From Rhizobium sp. JAB6 (GTDB taxonomy: Bacteria > Pseudomonadota > Alphaproteobacteria > Rhizobiales > Rhizobiaceae): 64,000 bases of DNA. Positions 62,840-64,000 of the stretch are shown here, piece after piece. The stretch spans positions 1,178,001-1,242,000 of the forward strand of contig NZ_PYJQ01000009.1 in NCBI RefSeq assembly GCF_003024605.1, given 5' to 3'. A model generated the notes under the pieces. That model ran no database searches and was not told the DNA's origin. It saw only the letters and a program-made list of their open reading frames with translations. Position numbers and translations under genes: made by a program. Numbering within the stretch: position 1 is the stretch's first letter; each line of letters begins with the position of its first letter.

Positions 62840-63165
62840 GGGCTTAAAAAAGGGAGTTGAACTGCCCCCAATTTCGACCGGACACTCGGCATAAGCAGAA
62901 AGGCTCAAGCACAGGCTTGAGGACATGTGTGGACGCCTCCGGGTGCGCAAGAAGAATCTTCGTGTGATGGCGTCGAAGTTTGGTGCGGACATGTGTTCGG
63001 CTTCTTTTGCGGCGAAGCACCGCCGCCAGCCAGTATGGATTACGCGAGCTCGATCCACTTCAGGCTTACGTGCTGCCAGCACTTATCCTCAATCTGGTTC
63101 TCCGAGCCCCGTTCAAACTCTTCGGCCATGCGATCCTGAGACCTTCATTGCTGCACGGGTATTCA
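62840..63165. other. Non-coding or decayed stretch next to the IS
   Basis: This 326-bp stretch has no convincing gene. It includes a sequence at 62858-62885 that looks like an IS3-family end, and otherwise appears to be the downstream flank of the IS110-type gene. Confidence 0.45.
62858..62885. mobile_element. Possible IS3-type terminal repeat relic
   Basis: TGAACTGCCCCCAATTTCGA with the next eight bases resembles the terminal inverted repeat of IS3-family elements, which commonly begin TGRACTGCCCC. No IS3 transposase is visible, so only a relic or chance resemblance can be claimed. Confidence 0.3.
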
Positions 63166-64000
63166 TTAGGCTGGCTGCATATAGGATCCTCCGTGCTTTA
63201 GAATTGCCCAGACGACGCGAGCCATCTTGTTCGCTAGCGCTACGATCGCCAGCATCGGTGGCTTTCTGTGCAGAATGCTGGCGAGCCAAGCGCTTGGATT
63301 GATCTTCCCACGCCTCACCCAAGAGACGACGGCACTGGCGCCCATGATCAGCAGACGTCTGAGCGTCCGTTCGCCCATTTTGGATATTCGTCCGAACCGC
63401 TGCTTTCCTCCGGTGGATCGCTCAAGCGGGGTCAAGCCAACCCATGCCGCGAAGTCACGTCCCTTCCGGAAGGTCGCTGGATCGGGAGCAAGGGCCGCAA
63501 TTGCTGCCGCTGTCACCGGGCCAATCCCCGGCACAGAAGTCAACCGACGCGTATCTAGGTCCTCACGCGCCCGCTTTCGGATTTCCTTGTCGAAGTCTAT
63601 TAGCTGAGCTTCACACGATGAGAGATGCTGCCACAACGAACGCAGGATGCTTTGAGCTGCGGGCGGCAGATCATCATCATTCTCGATCACCTCCAGCATC
63701 TTTGCAGAAGCGGCTGCACCCTGCGGGAAGATGTAACCAAATTCTGCCAGATGGCTTCGTATCGCATTGAGAAGCTGGGTCTTCTGGCGCACCACCAGAT
63801 CTCGTGCGCGAAAGATAACACTCGCGGCCTGCGATGCCTCACTCTTTACACGAACGAAGCGCATGTCCGGCCGCTGCGCCGCCTCCGCGATTGCCTCGGC
63901 GTCAGCAGCATCGTTCTTCTGCCTCTTCACGAATGGCCTGACGTAATCCGGAGGTATCAGAAGCACTTCATGGCCTAGCTCTTCCAGCTGCCGCCCCCAA
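63166..64000 (-). mobile_element. IS110-family transposase gene (partial, 5' end outside window)
   Basis: The visible 278 residues contain the IS110-type C-terminal domain LTSVPGIGPVTAAAIAALAP, then AAWVGLTPLERSTGGKQRFG and MGERTLRRLLIMGA, plus the catalytic-like KNDAADAEAIAEA segment. IS110 elements move without terminal inverted repeats. The N-terminal DEDD domain start lies beyond the window. It is inserted about 640 bp after tRNA-Thr and is the only complete-looking mobile gene in the window. Confidence 0.92.

Noticed and set aside
62925..63302. Plus-strand 125-residue frame opposite the IS110 gene
   Set aside because: It overlaps the transposase gene on the other strand and has no recognisable domain.

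Overview
The window looks like chromosome of a Rhizobium-type alphaproteobacterium (Rhizobiales). Pointers are the high GC, the xylB/xylA pair with LacI regulators, an smo/mtlK-type polyol operon, the alphaproteobacterial block murA-DUF2948-hisD-UPF0262-arsC-infA-maf-yacG, short intergenic palindromes of the rhizobial kind, and an EcfG-type stress promoter. Most of it reads as ordinary, well-packed chromosome. The right end, after a tRNA-Thr gene, is the only clearly accessory part.

Layout, left half. 1-5.9 kb: the start of a sugar ABC ATPase gene (cut by the window edge), a divergent LacI repressor with paired operators, then xylA, xylB and a second LacI gene. 6-9.7 kb: an EmrAB-type efflux operon with a divergent TetR repressor and two matching operator palindromes. 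9.8-12 kb: AraC/GyrI-like regulator, TerC-family membrane protein, small exported protein. 12.4-16.6 kb: gltX, lysS, two hypothetical genes. 16.7-23.4 kb: a LysR gene followed by a ydcSTUVW-like set (binding protein, ATPase, two permeases, aldehyde dehydrogenase) that suggests putrescine-type polyamine import and oxidation. 23.6-24.5 kb: DUF1328 and DUF1345 membrane proteins. 24.6-27.5 kb: an SDR dehydrogenase, an IclR regulator and an amidohydrolase that look like part of an L-fucose-type catabolic route. 27.6-33.2 kb: transaldolase, a SorC-type regulator, an Ada-like methyltransferase, DUF2244, endonuclease III, and an EI24/CysZ-like protein.

Layout, right half. 33.4-44.1 kb: a large polyol locus. 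An RpiR regulator converges on a minus-strand series fucU-smoC-smoE-smoF-smoG-smoK-mtlK-HAD-FGGY kinase: import, oxidation to a ketose, then phosphorylation. 44.3-48.1 kb: a two-component system, a ROK sugar kinase and cutC. 48.3-50.9 kb: an exported hypothetical protein and an MFS exporter. 50.9-55.7 kb: the prkA-yhbH-spoVR operon. 56-62.3 kb: tRNA-Phe and the conserved yacG-to-murA block. 62.4-64 kb: tRNA-Thr, then low-information sequence and an IS110-family transposase gene running off the window.

No CRISPR array, phage or obvious defence system was seen. The most interesting items are regulatory (paired operators, a stress promoter, hairpins inside the polyol operon) and the mixed gene content of the polyol and fucose-type loci. 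All calls come from reading the sequence; no database search was run.
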